DNA from: Candidatus Sulfobium mesophilum
GTDB taxonomy: Bacteria > Nitrospirota > Thermodesulfovibrionia > Thermodesulfovibrionales > UBA6898
Assembly (NCBI GenBank): GCA_900302705.1
Contig: OUUY01000097.1
Span: 1-60,166 of the forward strand
Reading direction: 5' to 3'
DNA: 60,166 bases
Position 1 is the first letter of the stretch. Each line of letters opens with the position of its first letter. The translations under genes and the position numbers were made by a program. The notes beneath the pieces were generated by a model. That model searched no databases. It was given only the letters and a program-made list of their open reading frames with translations, and was not told where the DNA came from. This document shows positions 1 to 9,404 of the stretch, piece by piece.

Positions 1-785
1 GGCGCAAGGAGGGCTAGCGCCGCGCGGTGGAGGGCCATATTTCCGGCAGCAAGGAGAGGGGAGCTCCTTTGGAGTCCCAGATGGATATCGTCTATTTCCC
101 GACCTTCCATATTAGTAATAATTCCGCCCGCTTCTTTCACAAGCAGCCATCCGCCTGCAAAATCGAAGCTCCTTGAAGCAGAGGGGCACGCGAAAACGCT
201 TATCGCCCCTGAAGCAAGATAGGCAAGGTCAAGGGCGGTAGACCCCAGACACCTCGTCTTTCTCGCGCGGGAAAGGAGCGGCAAGATCAATGGTATGTCC
301 CTACCGGGAGATTGTGCCTCGTATGCGGCCAGGTATAACTCATCATCCTTTTGGGCATGAAGTCTCTTCCCGTTTAAAAACGCGCCTGCACCTTTTTCGG
401 CCCAGAACTCATCTCCCCGGGTAAGGTCTATGACATAAGAAAGGGTGACCCCGGCAAGCTTTTCCCCTTCCGAGACCGCAATGGAAGTACAGTAGACCGG
501 TATCCCGGCTATGGCGTTCCTGCTTCCGTCAACAGGATCTATAATCACTTTTGTCCCGCCGCCTTTTAGCTCCCTGATGCCGAGTTCCTCCGATATCAGG
601 GTTAAAGGTTCTTTAAGCTCCGCCAGGCCGGTCAAAACTATCTCTTCGGCCTTTTTGTCTATCCTGTAAGTCTTGTCTCCGCCGGCTCCGATGCCAAGCG
701 GGATCTTCATCTCGGCGGAGTCTTTGAGACCGGACATCTCCTTTATAAGGCGCGCCCCAATTTTTCTAAGATCTCCGATGTTCAT
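1..785 (-). CDS. Inositol monophosphatase family protein (5' part, runs off the window)
   Basis: Reading the minus strand from an ATG at 785 gives an open frame to the window edge, about 261 residues, with no stop. It carries the family metal-binding motif IIDPVDGSRNA near residue 90, an EELG segment before it (the metal-ligand Glu region), and a C-terminal SFDFAGGWLLVKEAGG block corresponding to the second Asp site. Family members are Mg-dependent phosphatases acting on inositol-1-phosphate, fructose-1,6-bisphosphate or related sugar phosphates in the cytoplasm. The substrate here cannot be told from sequence. It is divergent from the M16 peptidase gene with about 100 bases between the starts. 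The 3' end is outside the window, so length and exact subfamily (SuhB or archaeal-type FBPase/IMPase) are open. Confidence 0.85.
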   Translation of the reverse strand, partial: MNIGDLRKIGARLIKEMSGLKDSAEMKIPLGIGAGGDKTYRIDKKAEEIVLTGLAELKEPLTLISEELGIRELKGGGTKVIIDPVDGSRNAIAGIPVYCTSIAVSEGEKLAGVTLSYVIDLTRGDEFWAEKGAGAFLNGKRLHAQKDDELYLAAYEAQSPGRDIPLILPLLSRARKTRCLGSTALDLAYLASGAISVFACPSASRSFDFAGGWLLVKEAGGIITNMEGREIDDIHLGLQRSSPLLAAGNMALHRAALALLA

Positions 786-885
786 GACTGAATTATTTTA
801 CGCTAACCGCCACGTTCCGGCAACAAAGACCAATAGAAAGCAAAAAAGTTGTCCGGCCCTCGCAAAAAGCTTAATATATAAGAGT

Positions 886-2202
886 ATGAGGATACGAACG
901 CTGATCTTTATTTGGATTATGATACTTTCTCCTTTGGCGGCCGATGCGCTAAATGTCAAGGAATACACTCTTGAAAACGGCCTGAAGGTGCTGATCGTCG
1001 AAGACCATAAGGCGCCGACTGCAACGTTTCAGGTGTGGTACCGGGTCGGCTCGGTCAAAGAGAAAATCGGAAAAACCGGCCTCAGTCATCTCCTTGAGCA
1101 TATGATGTTTAAGGGCACGTACAAGTCCGGGCCGAAAACTTTTTCGCAGGCTATACAGAGGGCAGGAGGAACAGACAACGCCTTTACGACACGTGAATAT
1201 ACGGCATATTTCGAACTTCTCTCATCCGACCGCATCGGATTGCCTGTTGAAATGGAGGCAGACAGGATGCGCAATCTTGCCCTCACACCGGCATCTGTTC
1301 TGTCCGAAAGAGACGTCGTAATGGAAGAGCGTCGACTGCGCTACGAAGACGATCCCCAGAATCTTGTCCATGAAGAGGTTTTGGCAGCAGCATTCAAGGA
1401 CCATCCCTATCGTTGGCCTGTTATCGGATGGATGTCAGACCTTAAGACGCTGGATCCGGACGATCTCATTGCCCACTATAATACCTATTATGCGCCGAAT
1501 AATGCTGTCATCATTGTAGTGGGAGACGTCGATTCTATGGACATACTTTCTAAGATAAGATCTTCTTTCGTAAAGATGGAAAAAGGACCCGCCATAAAGG
1601 AAGCAAAGGCCGCAGAGGACAGGCAATATGGGGAAAAACGGGTGTATGTAAAGAAGGAGGCTGAATTGCCGTACATCCTATCCGTATATAAGGTGCCTTC
1701 AATCAATGACGAAGACGGCTTTGCGCTTGAGGTGCTGGCTGGTGTCCTGTCGGGCGGAAAAAGCTCCCGTATCTACAATTCTTTGGTTTATGAAAAACAG
1801 CTTGCTCTATCTGCGTGGGCGAGCTTCGAGGGGATGCACAAAGACCCTTTTCTTTTTTATGCAGGCGCTACAGCGTCTCACGGCCGGAAGATTGAAGAAG
1901 TTGAAAATGCACTCCTTGCTGAATTTGAAAAGATGAAGAAATCCGAACCCTCAGAGCGCGAGGTCCAGAAGGCAAAAAACCAGATCGAGGCCTCATTTAT
2001 AATGGAGCAGGATTCTATTTACATGCAGGCCAGAACTATCGGCACTTTCGAGATGATCGGAGGATGGGGGCTTATCGACAAATACCTTGCCGGTATTAGG
2101 AAAGTGACCCCGGCGGACGTAAAGCGCGTGGCAGAAAAATACCTCACTGAAGACAGGAGAACAACCGGTATCCTTATCCCTGTGGGCAACGGAGAAAAAT
2201 GA
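886..2202 (+). CDS. M16 family zinc metallopeptidase, catalytically competent
   Basis: 438-residue secreted or periplasmic M16 (pitrilysin/processing-peptidase type) protease. The start at 886 is chosen because it gives a signal peptide (MRIRTL then a hydrophobic stretch ending near ADA). The open frame extends to 673 but that part overlaps the divergent phosphatase gene. The inverted zinc motif HLLEH lies near residue 72 in GLSHLLEHMMFKGT, and the downstream ligand Glu is expected in VVMEERRLRYEDDP. It is followed immediately (ATGA overlap) by a second M16 gene lacking this motif. Established knowledge of the family says such proteins often act as active/inactive heterodimers, which this pair probably does. 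The substrate is unknown. Confidence 0.9.
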   Translation: MRIRTLIFIWIMILSPLAADALNVKEYTLENGLKVLIVEDHKAPTATFQVWYRVGSVKEKIGKTGLSHLLEHMMFKGTYKSGPKTFSQAIQRAGGTDNAFTTREYTAYFELLSSDRIGLPVEMEADRMRNLALTPASVLSERDVVMEERRLRYEDDPQNLVHEEVLAAAFKDHPYRWPVIGWMSDLKTLDPDDLIAHYNTYYAPNNAVIIVVGDVDSMDILSKIRSSFVKMEKGPAIKEAKAAEDRQYGEKRVYVKKEAELPYILSVYKVPSINDEDGFALEVLAGVLSGGKSSRIYNSLVYEKQLALSAWASFEGMHKDPFLFYAGATASHGRKIEEVENALLAEFEKMKKSEPSEREVQKAKNQIEASFIMEQDSIYMQARTIGTFEMIGGWGLIDKYLAGIRKVTPADVKRVAEKYLTEDRRTTGILIPVGNGEK

Positions 2203-3629
2203 TATTTACTGCTCTGGAGAATAAATCCCTTAAACTGGATGCTCCGATCAAGTCGGAGCATGACATGCTTCATGTATATAGTTGCCGGAGTAATAACAAC
2301 ACAGAGAAACTTATTAACGTGCTCTGCCTGTTCTTTGTGTTTTTTATTTGTTTCAGCCCCGCCACAGTATCCGCCGGCAACATGGCTGACAGAGAAGTCC
2401 TTCCCAATGGACTGGTCCTTCTTCATTCAGAGCAAAACGCCCTGCCTATCGTCAGGGTAGTGCTTGCTGTCAGGGCAGGCAGCGTTACCGAACCCCCGGA
2501 AAAGGCCGGCCTTGCAAACCTGACAGCAGACATGCTCAACGAAGGGACCGCTAGTCGTTCCTCCAGAGAGATCAGCGAACAGATTGAATTCGTAGGCGGA
2601 GAACTTACAACCTCGGGCGGAGAGGATTATATAACTGTTACCCTTTCCGTTCTCAAAAAAGATGTAGATCTTGGGTTTGATCTTCTTTCCGACATAGTCC
2701 TTAACCCGGCCTTCAGAGATGATGAGATACAAAGGAGAAAGGCCATCATCAAAAGCTCGATCCGGCAGCAAAAAGAGGAACCTGGCATAGTTGCCTCAAA
2801 GGCCTTCAGGAAGGCTGTATTCGGAGATCATCCTTACGGGAGACCTGTGGAGGGAACTGAAGAATCACTCGATGCGATAACCCGCGCGGACATCATCAAT
2901 TTCCATAGGGAATATTACGCGCCTAACAACTCAATCCTGTCGGTGGTGGGCGATATTACGAAAAAGGAGCTCCAGGCGCTGCTCGACAAATACTTTAAGG
3001 GATGGGCTAACAAAGGCGTTACTGAAAAACCTCTCCAGGAGCCCCGGCCCGGCACGACCCCCAGGTTTATTAAGATTGACAAGGATCTCACGCAGACTAA
3101 TATAATCCTCGGCCATCTCGGCATCAACAGGGGGAATCCGGATTTTTATGCGGTAACTGTTATGAATTATATCCTGGGCGGAGGTGGATTTGCTTCCCGT
3201 CTTATGGACGATATACGTGACAATAAAGGTCTTTCATACGACGTGCACAGTTTTTTCTCGGCCAACAAATATGCGGGAAGTTTTCAGGCAGGCCTTCAGA
3301 CAAAGAACCGGACGGCCAATATCGCAGTAGAGGAAATACTGAAGGAGATGGAAAGAATTCGCACTGAGCCCGTGACAGACAAGGAACTGAGCGACGCGAA
3401 ATCATATCTGACCGGAAGCTTTCCCCTGCGGATTGATTCAACCAAAAAGATGGCGAATTTTCTGATCCCGGTAGAGTTTTATGAATTGGGGCTTGACTAC
3501 ATTGACCGCTATAAGAGGCTAATCGAGTCCGTCACGAAAGAGGATATACTGCGGGTTGCAAAGAAATATCTTGATACAAAAGGTTATGTTCTTGTCATGG
3601 TGGGAAATATGAAGCAGGTGACTCAGTGA
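2199..3629 (+). CDS. M16 family peptidase-like protein, non-catalytic partner
   Basis: Up to 476 residues, starting in an ATGA overlap with the upstream M16 gene. The expected HxxEH is replaced by ANLTADML in GLANLTADMLNEGT, so zinc cannot be bound. The C-terminal M16 domain with the RGNPDFYAVTVMNYILGGGG segment is intact. It is probably the structural and substrate-binding half of a heterodimer with the upstream protease. A hydrophobic segment (LINVLCLFFVFFICF, about residues 39-53) looks like a signal peptide but is unusually far from the first ATG. A palindromic repeat (2238-2264) sits inside this N-terminal stretch. An alternative ATG at 2265, preceded by GGAG, would place the repeat in the leader and give a more normal signal peptide. 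Confidence 0.88.
   Translation: MIFTALENKSLKLDAPIKSEHDMLHVYSCRSNNNTEKLINVLCLFFVFFICFSPATVSAGNMADREVLPNGLVLLHSEQNALPIVRVVLAVRAGSVTEPPEKAGLANLTADMLNEGTASRSSREISEQIEFVGGELTTSGGEDYITVTLSVLKKDVDLGFDLLSDIVLNPAFRDDEIQRRKAIIKSSIRQQKEEPGIVASKAFRKAVFGDHPYGRPVEGTEESLDAITRADIINFHREYYAPNNSILSVVGDITKKELQALLDKYFKGWANKGVTEKPLQEPRPGTTPRFIKIDKDLTQTNIILGHLGINRGNPDFYAVTVMNYILGGGGFASRLMDDIRDNKGLSYDVHSFFSANKYAGSFQAGLQTKNRTANIAVEEILKEMERIRTEPVTDKELSDAKSYLTGSFPLRIDSTKKMANFLIPVEFYELGLDYIDRYKRLIESVTKEDILRVAKKYLDTKGYVLVMVGNMKQVTQ
2238..2264. repeat. Single copy of dispersed palindromic repeat (REP-like)
   Basis: A perfect 9-bp stem (ATGCTCCGA / TCGGAGCAT) encloses a 5-base loop. The whole 27-base unit is the exact reverse complement of 7705-7731. 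It lies within the 5' end of the second M16 reading frame, just before the alternative start at 2265. No partner hairpin is seen beside this copy, unlike the two copies at 7705 and 40564. Confidence 0.8.
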
Positions 3630-3638
3630 GGCTGAAAC

Positions 3639-4964
3639 CTATCTCGATCTTCGTCGGTCCATTATATAAAGACTCTTTGCAAATGTTTTGGCGTATTGCT
3701 TGAGCTCGGTGACCTTCAGCGCAACCTCCTTTGGTTCCCTTATCAGCGTGCGGTCAGTGTTTACAACCGCTATTGAGACTGTCATTATCCCGAATATGGC
3801 CGGGTTGTCGTTTCTGTCCACCGAGACTATGAAACCTTTCTTTAAATCCTCGGGGTCATAGAACTCAACTATGCCTTTGTCGAATTCCTCAATAATTTTA
3901 TTGCAGATAGCGGGCACAACGTCAGGAGAACAGATAATGACGAAGTCATCCCCTCCGATGTGCCCAAGAAAATCATGAGGCGCCCCATAATCTTTCCTTA
4001 TCCTGGCAAGCACCTCCCCGAGCCATTTGATAATATCGCTGCCTCTGGCATAGCCGTACCGGTCGTTAAAAGCCTTGAAATTATCGAGGTCGACAAGGCA
4101 GAAGGAGAATTTCTCGGTATCGTTAAGCCGGGTCAGAAGCTCCTTCTCGATGGCCAGATTACCAGGCAGTTTCGTCAGCGGGTTGGCATCGAGGTTCGTC
4201 ACTTCCAGTTCCTTCAGCCGTGCCGACATCTCCTTAAATGAAATCGCCAGATCGGCAAGTTCGTCAGCCCCCTTTATCTCGGGCAGATTGTCAAAATTAC
4301 CACTTCGGATGGAATGGGTAGCAGCCTTCAGTCCGTTTATTGCCGTGGTCAGGTGGCTCGTAAGCAAAGTGGCAAAGAGGATACCGAAGACAAAAGCACC
4401 GCCGCTGAGGACTATCATGATCATGAGCGCTTTCTCTCCCAGCGAGCCGGCTTTGCTTATATGCTTGTTTTGTTGCGCCTTGATCTTTAAGTCGATATCT
4501 CTTATCTGCTGAAGTATCTTGTCAAGACCTGGCTTAAGGGAACCGGACGACATTTCTTCCGCCTCGCCTCTCCTTCCTGATTTGACTAATGATATCTCTT
4601 TGCTAACCTGCTGAATATAGTTGTCATGCAGGGCGCCGAGGTTGTCAAGAGAGGCCTTCAGCGACGATTCGGCAGAGCCGATTTCGGAAAGAAGTGTTTT
4701 AAACTCTCTGGATCTGCTCCAGAAAAGATTCTCTTCATCGGCATGTTGCAGAGTCAGGAACCGTTTTTCGTAAAGATCCTGAGCCAGCGCACAATCATTT
4801 AGCTTTATCATCTTTTCTCCAATTTTCAGATCGGAGAATATGATATCGGCCGTTATCTGATTCAGTTCATTAAGTCCCCAGATAGCATATGTGCCGACAA
4901 TGAGCGTAAACAGCACCATTACCAGATACCCAAGAAATATCTGGTGTCTGAGCGTCAGGTTCAT
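3639..4964 (-). CDS. Membrane sensor diguanylate cyclase (4-helix bundle, HAMP, GGDEF)
   Basis: 441 residues. TM1 spans about residues 9-28. A helical periplasmic sensor follows, rich in coiled-coil, with a YEKRFLTL segment as seen in MCP-type four-helix bundles. TM2 is at about 178-200 and is followed by a HAMP-like segment. The C-terminal GGDEF domain (NPLTKLPGN start, then LVDLDNFKAFNDRYGYARGSD) has the signature GGDDF, a conservative variant of GGEEF that can be active. It probably makes cyclic-di-GMP in response to an extracytoplasmic cue. It converges on the M16 pair with 9 bases between stops and is the last gene on its strand here. The EAL domain is absent. No GEMM-like leader was seen upstream (4965-5227). 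Confidence 0.88.
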   Translation of the reverse strand: MNLTLRHQIFLGYLVMVLFTLIVGTYAIWGLNELNQITADIIFSDLKIGEKMIKLNDCALAQDLYEKRFLTLQHADEENLFWSRSREFKTLLSEIGSAESSLKASLDNLGALHDNYIQQVSKEISLVKSGRRGEAEEMSSGSLKPGLDKILQQIRDIDLKIKAQQNKHISKAGSLGEKALMIMIVLSGGAFVFGILFATLLTSHLTTAINGLKAATHSIRSGNFDNLPEIKGADELADLAISFKEMSARLKELEVTNLDANPLTKLPGNLAIEKELLTRLNDTEKFSFCLVDLDNFKAFNDRYGYARGSDIIKWLGEVLARIRKDYGAPHDFLGHIGGDDFVIICSPDVVPAICNKIIEEFDKGIVEFYDPEDLKKGFIVSVDRNDNPAIFGIMTVSIAVVNTDRTLIREPKEVALKVTELKQYAKTFAKSLYIMDRRRSR

Positions 4965-5227
4965 GGGATTAGGTATCCTCCTTGCCGTGTTCCGCTTTTA
5001 AGAATTCAGGATTGTAACTTTTCTTATCATAACTGTACGCCTTGATTTTATTGTATTTCTCCGTTAATTGGCAATATGTGATGGAAATCACTATTGCACG
5101 TTGCCATGACTTGTTCCCTGTAACCGCCTTTGTCAGTCAAAGAGCCTTTGAAGCGCGGTGAAGGATGCGGAAATGGAGCGGTAGTATATGGTAAAATATT
5201 TGATTCTTAGGAGGGCAAGACATTTAA

Positions 5228-7633
5228 ATGGCAAAAATACCTGTAAATATTGAAGAAGAGATGAAGGTGAGCTACCTTGATTACGCGATGAGCGTAATTA
5301 TAGGAAGGGCGCTTCCCGAGGTCAGGGACGGTCTTAAACCTGTCCAGAGAAGGATTCTTTACGCCATGTTTAGAGAGGGCCTCCTTCCCGGGAGAAAATA
5401 TTCCAAAAGCGCCGGAGTGGTGGGTGAGGTACTGAAGAAATATCACCCCCATGGCGACAGCGCGGTCTATGACGCTATGGTCCGCCTCGCTCAGGATTTC
5501 AATATGAGATACACCCTGGTCGATGGCCAGGGAAATTTTGGGTCAATAGACGGCGACCCTGCAGCAGCATACAGATATACAGAGGCAAGACTGGCAAAGA
5601 TCGCAGAGGAGATGCTTGCCGATATAGATAAGGAAACAGTGGACTTTCTGCCCAACTTTGATGAGACGACCGAGGAGCCCAAGGTGCTCCCATCCAAGAT
5701 ACCAAACCTTGTAATCAACGGCGCTGCGGGCATCGCGGTCGGCATGGCCACAAACATCCCGCCCCATAACCTCGGAGAGGTTATTGATGGACTTATCATG
5801 CTCTTGGAAGAACCGGATATATCTGTCGAAAAAATAATGACGGCAATTAAGGGCCCTGACTTCCCCACAGGGGGCATTATTCATGGCACCTCAGGCATTA
5901 AGGACGCCTACGACACTGGAAGGGGACTCATCAAAATAAGGGCAAAGGCCAAGATAGAACGGGAGCACAGGGGAGGGGAAAACATTATTATCACCGAGTT
6001 GCCCTACCAGGTTAATAAGGCCAGGCTTATCGAAAAGATCGCCGAGCTGGTAAGGGAGAAAAAACTGGAGGGACTCTCCGATATAAGGGACGAATCCGAC
6101 AGGGAAGGCATAAGGGTGGTGCTGGAACTCAAACGGGGAGAGATGGCCCAGGTAATTCTCAACAATCTATACAAACACACGCAGATGGAAACGACCTTCG
6201 GTATTATCATGCTCGCCCTTGTAGGCGGCCAGCCCCATGTGCTCGGTCTTAAGAAAGTGCTGGGTTACTTCCTGCAGCACAGGCATGACGTGATCATCAG
6301 AAGGACGAGGTTCGAATTAAGAAAGGCAGAGGAAAGGGCTCATATCCTCGAAGGGCTCAAGATCGCTCTGGACAACCTCGATGCAATAATCGCCCTTATC
6401 AGGGGTTCTAAGAGCCCTGCTGAGGCTAAAGAAGGGCTGATCACCCGGTATCCGCTCTCTGAGATACAGGCGCAGGCGATACTCGATATGAAGCTGCAGA
6501 GGCTTACCGGACTCGAACGGGACAAGATCATAAGCGAGTACAAAGAGACTCTGAAGGAGATAGAGAGACTAAAATCGATACTCGGCTCTGATGCGCTTGT
6601 GGCAAAGATAATAAAAGACGAACTCCTCGAGATAAGGTCAAAATACGCTGATGACAGAAGGACCGAGATAGCCGAGGAGGCAAAGGAGATCACGATCGAA
6701 GACCTCATTACCGAGGAAGAGATGGTCATAACCCTCTCACACCAGGGGTATATAAAGCGGAACCCCTTGAGTGCGTACAGAAGCCAGAGGCGCGGGGGTA
6801 AAGGTCTGATCGGCATGGAGACAAAGGAAGAGGATTTTGTCGAGCAGCTTTTCATAGGGTCGACCCATGACTATATGATGTTCTTTTCAAACCTCGGCAG
6901 ACTGTACTGGCTGAAGGTCTATCAGATCCCCGAGGCAGGCCGCGCTGCAAAAGGCAAGGCACTCATAAATCTCCTCCAACTTTCAGAGGGTGAACGCATT
7001 TCCACTGCCCTTCCTGTTCGGGAATTCAAAGAGGGCTATCTCGTGATGTTTACCAAAAATGGCACGGTCAAGAAGACAGCCCTTATGTCATACAGCAACC
7101 CCAGAGGCAAGGGCATAATCGCGATATCACTTGATGAGGACGACGAACTGATTGCCGTTCGAAAGACAACCGGCAGCAACGACCTTATCATCGGAACGCA
7201 TAATGGGCTTTCTATTAAATTTAATGAAGAAGATGTCAGGGATACAGGCAGGACGTCGAAGGGCGTGCGAGGTATAAGACTGGTCAAAGGCGATGCAGTT
7301 GTTGCAGCAGAGGTCGCGGAAGAAAAGACAGCTATACTCACTGTTGCGGAAAACGGTTTTGGCAAGAGGACCAGGATAGAAGACTATCCTCTTCAGGGCA
7401 GGGGAGGAAAGGGTGTTATATCCATAAAGCTCACTGAAAAAGGTGGAAAGGTGGTGGGGCTGCTCCAGGTGCGGGAGGAGGACGAAGTAGTCATGATAAC
7501 GAGTTCCGGTAAGCTTATCAGGACAACCGCCGAAAACATATCGATCCACGGCAGGAACACGCAAGGGGTCAAACTCATGGATACTGCCGAGGACAAAATC
7601 GCCAGCATTGCTAAAGTTGTCGAGAAGGATTGA
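5228..7633 (+). CDS. gyrA: DNA gyrase subunit A
   Basis: 801 residues, close to the usual GyrA length. The breakage-reunion domain holds the catalytic Tyr117 in [10 protein letters not shown] and the quinolone-pocket segment [10 protein letters not shown] with the wild-type Ser78 and Asp82 (equivalent to E. coli 83 and 87). The C-terminal beta-pinwheel carries the GyrA box QRRGGKG near residue 529, which separates it from ParC. A weaker copy, LQGRGGKG, occurs further on. Together with GyrB (not in this window) it introduces negative supercoils using ATP. The start at 5228 is supported by AGGAGGG ten bases upstream. A strong stem-loop terminator follows the stop at 7641. Confidence 0.98.
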   Translation: MAKIPVNIEEEMKVSYLDYAMSVIIGRALPEVRDGLKPVQRRILYAMFREGLLPGRKYSKSAGVVGEVLKKYHPHGDSAVYDAMVRLAQDFNMRYTLVDGQGNFGSIDGDPAAAYRYTEARLAKIAEEMLADIDKETVDFLPNFDETTEEPKVLPSKIPNLVINGAAGIAVGMATNIPPHNLGEVIDGLIMLLEEPDISVEKIMTAIKGPDFPTGGIIHGTSGIKDAYDTGRGLIKIRAKAKIEREHRGGENIIITELPYQVNKARLIEKIAELVREKKLEGLSDIRDESDREGIRVVLELKRGEMAQVILNNLYKHTQMETTFGIIMLALVGGQPHVLGLKKVLGYFLQHRHDVIIRRTRFELRKAEERAHILEGLKIALDNLDAIIALIRGSKSPAEAKEGLITRYPLSEIQAQAILDMKLQRLTGLERDKIISEYKETLKEIERLKSILGSDALVAKIIKDELLEIRSKYADDRRTEIAEEAKEITIEDLITEEEMVITLSHQGYIKRNPLSAYRSQRRGGKGLIGMETKEEDFVEQLFIGSTHDYMMFFSNLGRLYWLKVYQIPEAGRAAKGKALINLLQLSEGERISTALPVREFKEGYLVMFTKNGTVKKTALMSYSNPRGKGIIAISLDEDDELIAVRKTTGSNDLIIGTHNGLSIKFNEEDVRDTGRTSKGVRGIRLVKGDAVVAAEVAEEKTAILTVAENGFGKRTRIEDYPLQGRGGKGVISIKLTEKGGKVVGLLQVREEDEVVMITSSGKLIRTTAENISIHGRNTQGVKLMDTAEDKIASIAKVVEKD

Positions 7634-7640
7634 TCCGAAG

Positions 7641-7678
7641 ATGCAATGACACAGGGAGACTTGTCGTTGCATTTTTTT
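7641..7678 (+). terminator. Rho-independent terminator of gyrA
   Basis: An 11-bp stem (ATGCAATGACA / TGTCGTTGCAT, one G-T pair) with a 10-base loop is followed directly by seven T residues, eight bases after the gyrA stop. Confidence 0.9.
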
Positions 7679-7704
7679 ATTATTCCGGCGACTATTTGAA
7701 AAAT

Positions 7705-7781
7705 GTCATGCTCCGACTTGATCGGAGCATCAAGTTCCTTATGGATACCCTCTACGAGCCATGGCTGGTCAAGCCGGGGAA
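7705..7781. repeat. Paired palindromic repeat element between gyrA and rsmG
   Basis: The left hairpin 7705-7731 (stem ATGCTCCGA, loop CTTGA) is the exact reverse complement of 2238-2264. After a short spacer, TGGATACCC begins a second, partly degraded hairpin that ends in GGTCAAGCCGGGGAATGAC (7763-7781). That end is the reverse complement of the left hairpin arm at about 40592-40610. The architecture of two facing hairpins, outer GTCAT/ATGAC and inner ATCCA/TGGAT, is the same as in the 40564 element. Frames crossing it do not resemble real genes. Confidence 0.75.
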
Positions 7782-7895
7782 TGACAGCTTTAAGGTAGTT
7801 ATTCTCCGCAGTGCAAATACATTTATCGGGTTAGCGGTGCCGAGTAGCAGGCTCGCCTGAGCGTGGGCATTTCCGTTAGTTAGCTGATATTAGTT

Positions 7896-8525
7896 ATGAA
7901 AGAGACTGCTGATCTTCTAAAAAGAGGCTTTGAACTGCTCGATATCCCTCACTCAATAAATCAGGTCGATCTGTTTCTTACTTATCTGATCGAACTGAAG
8001 AAATGGAATAAGGCTTATAACCTAAGCGGTCTCAAGACCGAGCGGGAAATCATCATCAAGCACTTCCTTGATTCACTGCTATTTCTGAAAGTACTTCCAT
8101 CTGGCGCCTTATCGGCTGCGGATATCGGAAGCGGTGCGGGGTTCCCCGGCATCCCTGTAAAGATAATGGCGCCAAAGATAAAGATGTTTCTGGTGGAGCC
8201 TGCGGGGAAAAAGGCGATCTTTCTCAGGCACATATGCAGCAACCTGGATCTGGCCGGCGTTAAAATTATAGACAAACGGCTTGAGGAAATCGAAGGACTG
8301 AAGGTAGACGTGGCAATGACAAGGGCACTTTTCACAGTCGGCGACTTTATCAAAAAGACAAGAGGTCACATCAATAGGGGAGGAGTACTGATCTTAAGCA
8401 AGGGGCCAAAACTCCGCGAAGAATTAAAGGGCCTCACAATACAGAATATTAAGGTATCGGACCTGAAACTCCCGTTTGCTGATACAGTCAGACACCTTGT
8501 TGTCGTGAAAGACGTTGCCTGTTAA
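7896..8525 (+). CDS. rsmG: 16S rRNA (guanine-N7)-methyltransferase RsmG
   Basis: 209 residues, the normal length for RsmG (GidB). The Rossmann SAM-binding motif DIGSGAGFPGIP is at residues 76-87. The N-terminal helical segment WNKAYNLSGLK matches the family WN..NLT motif. A DSL segment precedes the SAM site and MTRA follows at about 145. It methylates G527 (E. coli numbering) of 16S rRNA using SAM. In many genomes it neighbours mnmG (gidA). Here mnmG is 2.5 kb further on with unrelated repair genes between. The gene is preceded by a palindromic repeat rather than an evident promoter and converges on the small membrane protein gene at 8553. Confidence 0.96.
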   Translation: MKETADLLKRGFELLDIPHSINQVDLFLTYLIELKKWNKAYNLSGLKTEREIIIKHFLDSLLFLKVLPSGALSAADIGSGAGFPGIPVKIMAPKIKMFLVEPAGKKAIFLRHICSNLDLAGVKIIDKRLEEIEGLKVDVAMTRALFTVGDFIKKTRGHINRGGVLILSKGPKLREELKGLTIQNIKVSDLKLPFADTVRHLVVVKDVAC

Positions 8526-8552
8526 TTGCTCAATAAGCCGGGGGAAAATAAC

Positions 8553-8753
8553 TTACAATATCTCCTTCAGTATCAGATAAGCATAGACAAATGCCATGAT
8601 CGAAAAGAAGAGCGCAAGGACGCCGAGGACAAAATAAAGGATGCTCTTTCCGGTCCTTTCTGCCCGGTGCTCAAAATACGCCTTAGGGAAGAGAGTCGCA
8701 GCCCCGAAAAGAAGCATTATCCCGGCAAGTATTTGAGTGACCATCCGTACCAT
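8553..8753 (-). CDS. Small membrane protein, unknown
   Basis: 66 residues with two predicted membrane helices: about residues 5-23 (ILAGIMLLFGAATLF) and 38-62 (SILYFVLGVLALFFSIMAFVYAYLIL). A short basic loop, HRAERTGK, lies between them. It begins six bases after the stop of the HhH-GPD gene on the same strand, so the two are probably co-transcribed. I recognise no family. The regular hydrophobic pattern, good start position and tight spacing support a real gene; function is not inferred. Confidence 0.6.
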   Translation of the reverse strand: MVRMVTQILAGIMLLFGAATLFPKAYFEHRAERTGKSILYFVLGVLALFFSIMAFVYAYLILKEIL

Positions 8754-8759
8754 TTTTAC

Positions 8760-9404
8760 TTACACCCCCTCAAGCGGACATCCCGCACAGATCGTTTTAG
8801 TCCTGCAATGTTCCTTCGCCACCCTGACAAGCAGGGCGTGATATTCATTGAAAAGCCACACATCACTTTTTAGATTGTTGTGAAAGAGTTTCTGGAAACT
8901 GTCATAAGATGCGCCATGTTCCATCATATCGTGATGTGAGAGCACCCTCTTTGTGTAGGCGTCTATGACAAACACCGGTTTTTCTAAAGCGTACAGGAGA
9001 ATCGAATCTGCTGTTTCAGGTCCTATGCCGTTTACTCCAAGGAGCTTGCCCCTAATTATGCCAGTCTCTTCCCCCTTCATATTCGACATACGTCCCCTGT
9101 AATCCTTCATGAGAAACGCCACAAAGTTTTTCAGTCTCTTAGCCTTGATATTAAAATAACCAGCCGATCTGATCAATAATGAAAGTCTTTCCGCTGGCAG
9201 TCTGTGGAGCGCAGGGGCATTGAGCTTTCTTTCTTTTTTCAAATTCAGAATCGCCTTTTCGACATTTCCCCAGTTCGTATTTTGAGTAAGAATGGCGCCA
9301 ACCGCCACTTCGAAAGGCGTCTCGCCCGGCCACCAATGCTGGGGGCCGAAATGATAATAAAGCCTTTCGTATATGCCGAGAAGTCTTTTACTTGCCCCCT
9401 TCAT
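8760..9404 (-). CDS. HhH-GPD DNA glycosylase, endonuclease III-related (MagIII-like)
   Basis: 214 residues with the start at 9404, preceded by GAGG and overlapping the upstream release-factor-like gene by 17 bases. The frame continues to 9464 but that would overlap by 77. The helix-hairpin-helix reads LLGVNGIGPETADSILLYAL, and the catalytic Asp is in VFVIDAYTKRVL. The Lys of bifunctional endonuclease III (GVGRKTA) is Glu here (GIGPETA), so it should be a monofunctional glycosylase without lyase activity. This is known for the COG2231 family, which includes Helicobacter MagIII, a 3-methyladenine glycosylase. The C-terminal cysteines form C-x5-C-x2-C only, so a normal 4Fe-4S cluster is doubtful. 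Confidence 0.82.
   Translation of the reverse strand: MKGASKRLLGIYERLYYHFGPQHWWPGETPFEVAVGAILTQNTNWGNVEKAILNLKKERKLNAPALHRLPAERLSLLIRSAGYFNIKAKRLKNFVAFLMKDYRGRMSNMKGEETGIIRGKLLGVNGIGPETADSILLYALEKPVFVIDAYTKRVLSHHDMMEHGASYDSFQKLFHNNLKSDVWLFNEYHALLVRVAKEHCRTKTICAGCPLEGV

Noticed and set aside
4965-5227. Second GEMM-type leader before the other GGDEF gene
   Set aside because: No GGCAAAC or GACGCAAAGC-type blocks on the minus strand; only AT-rich sequence and the gyrA ribosome site on the plus strand.
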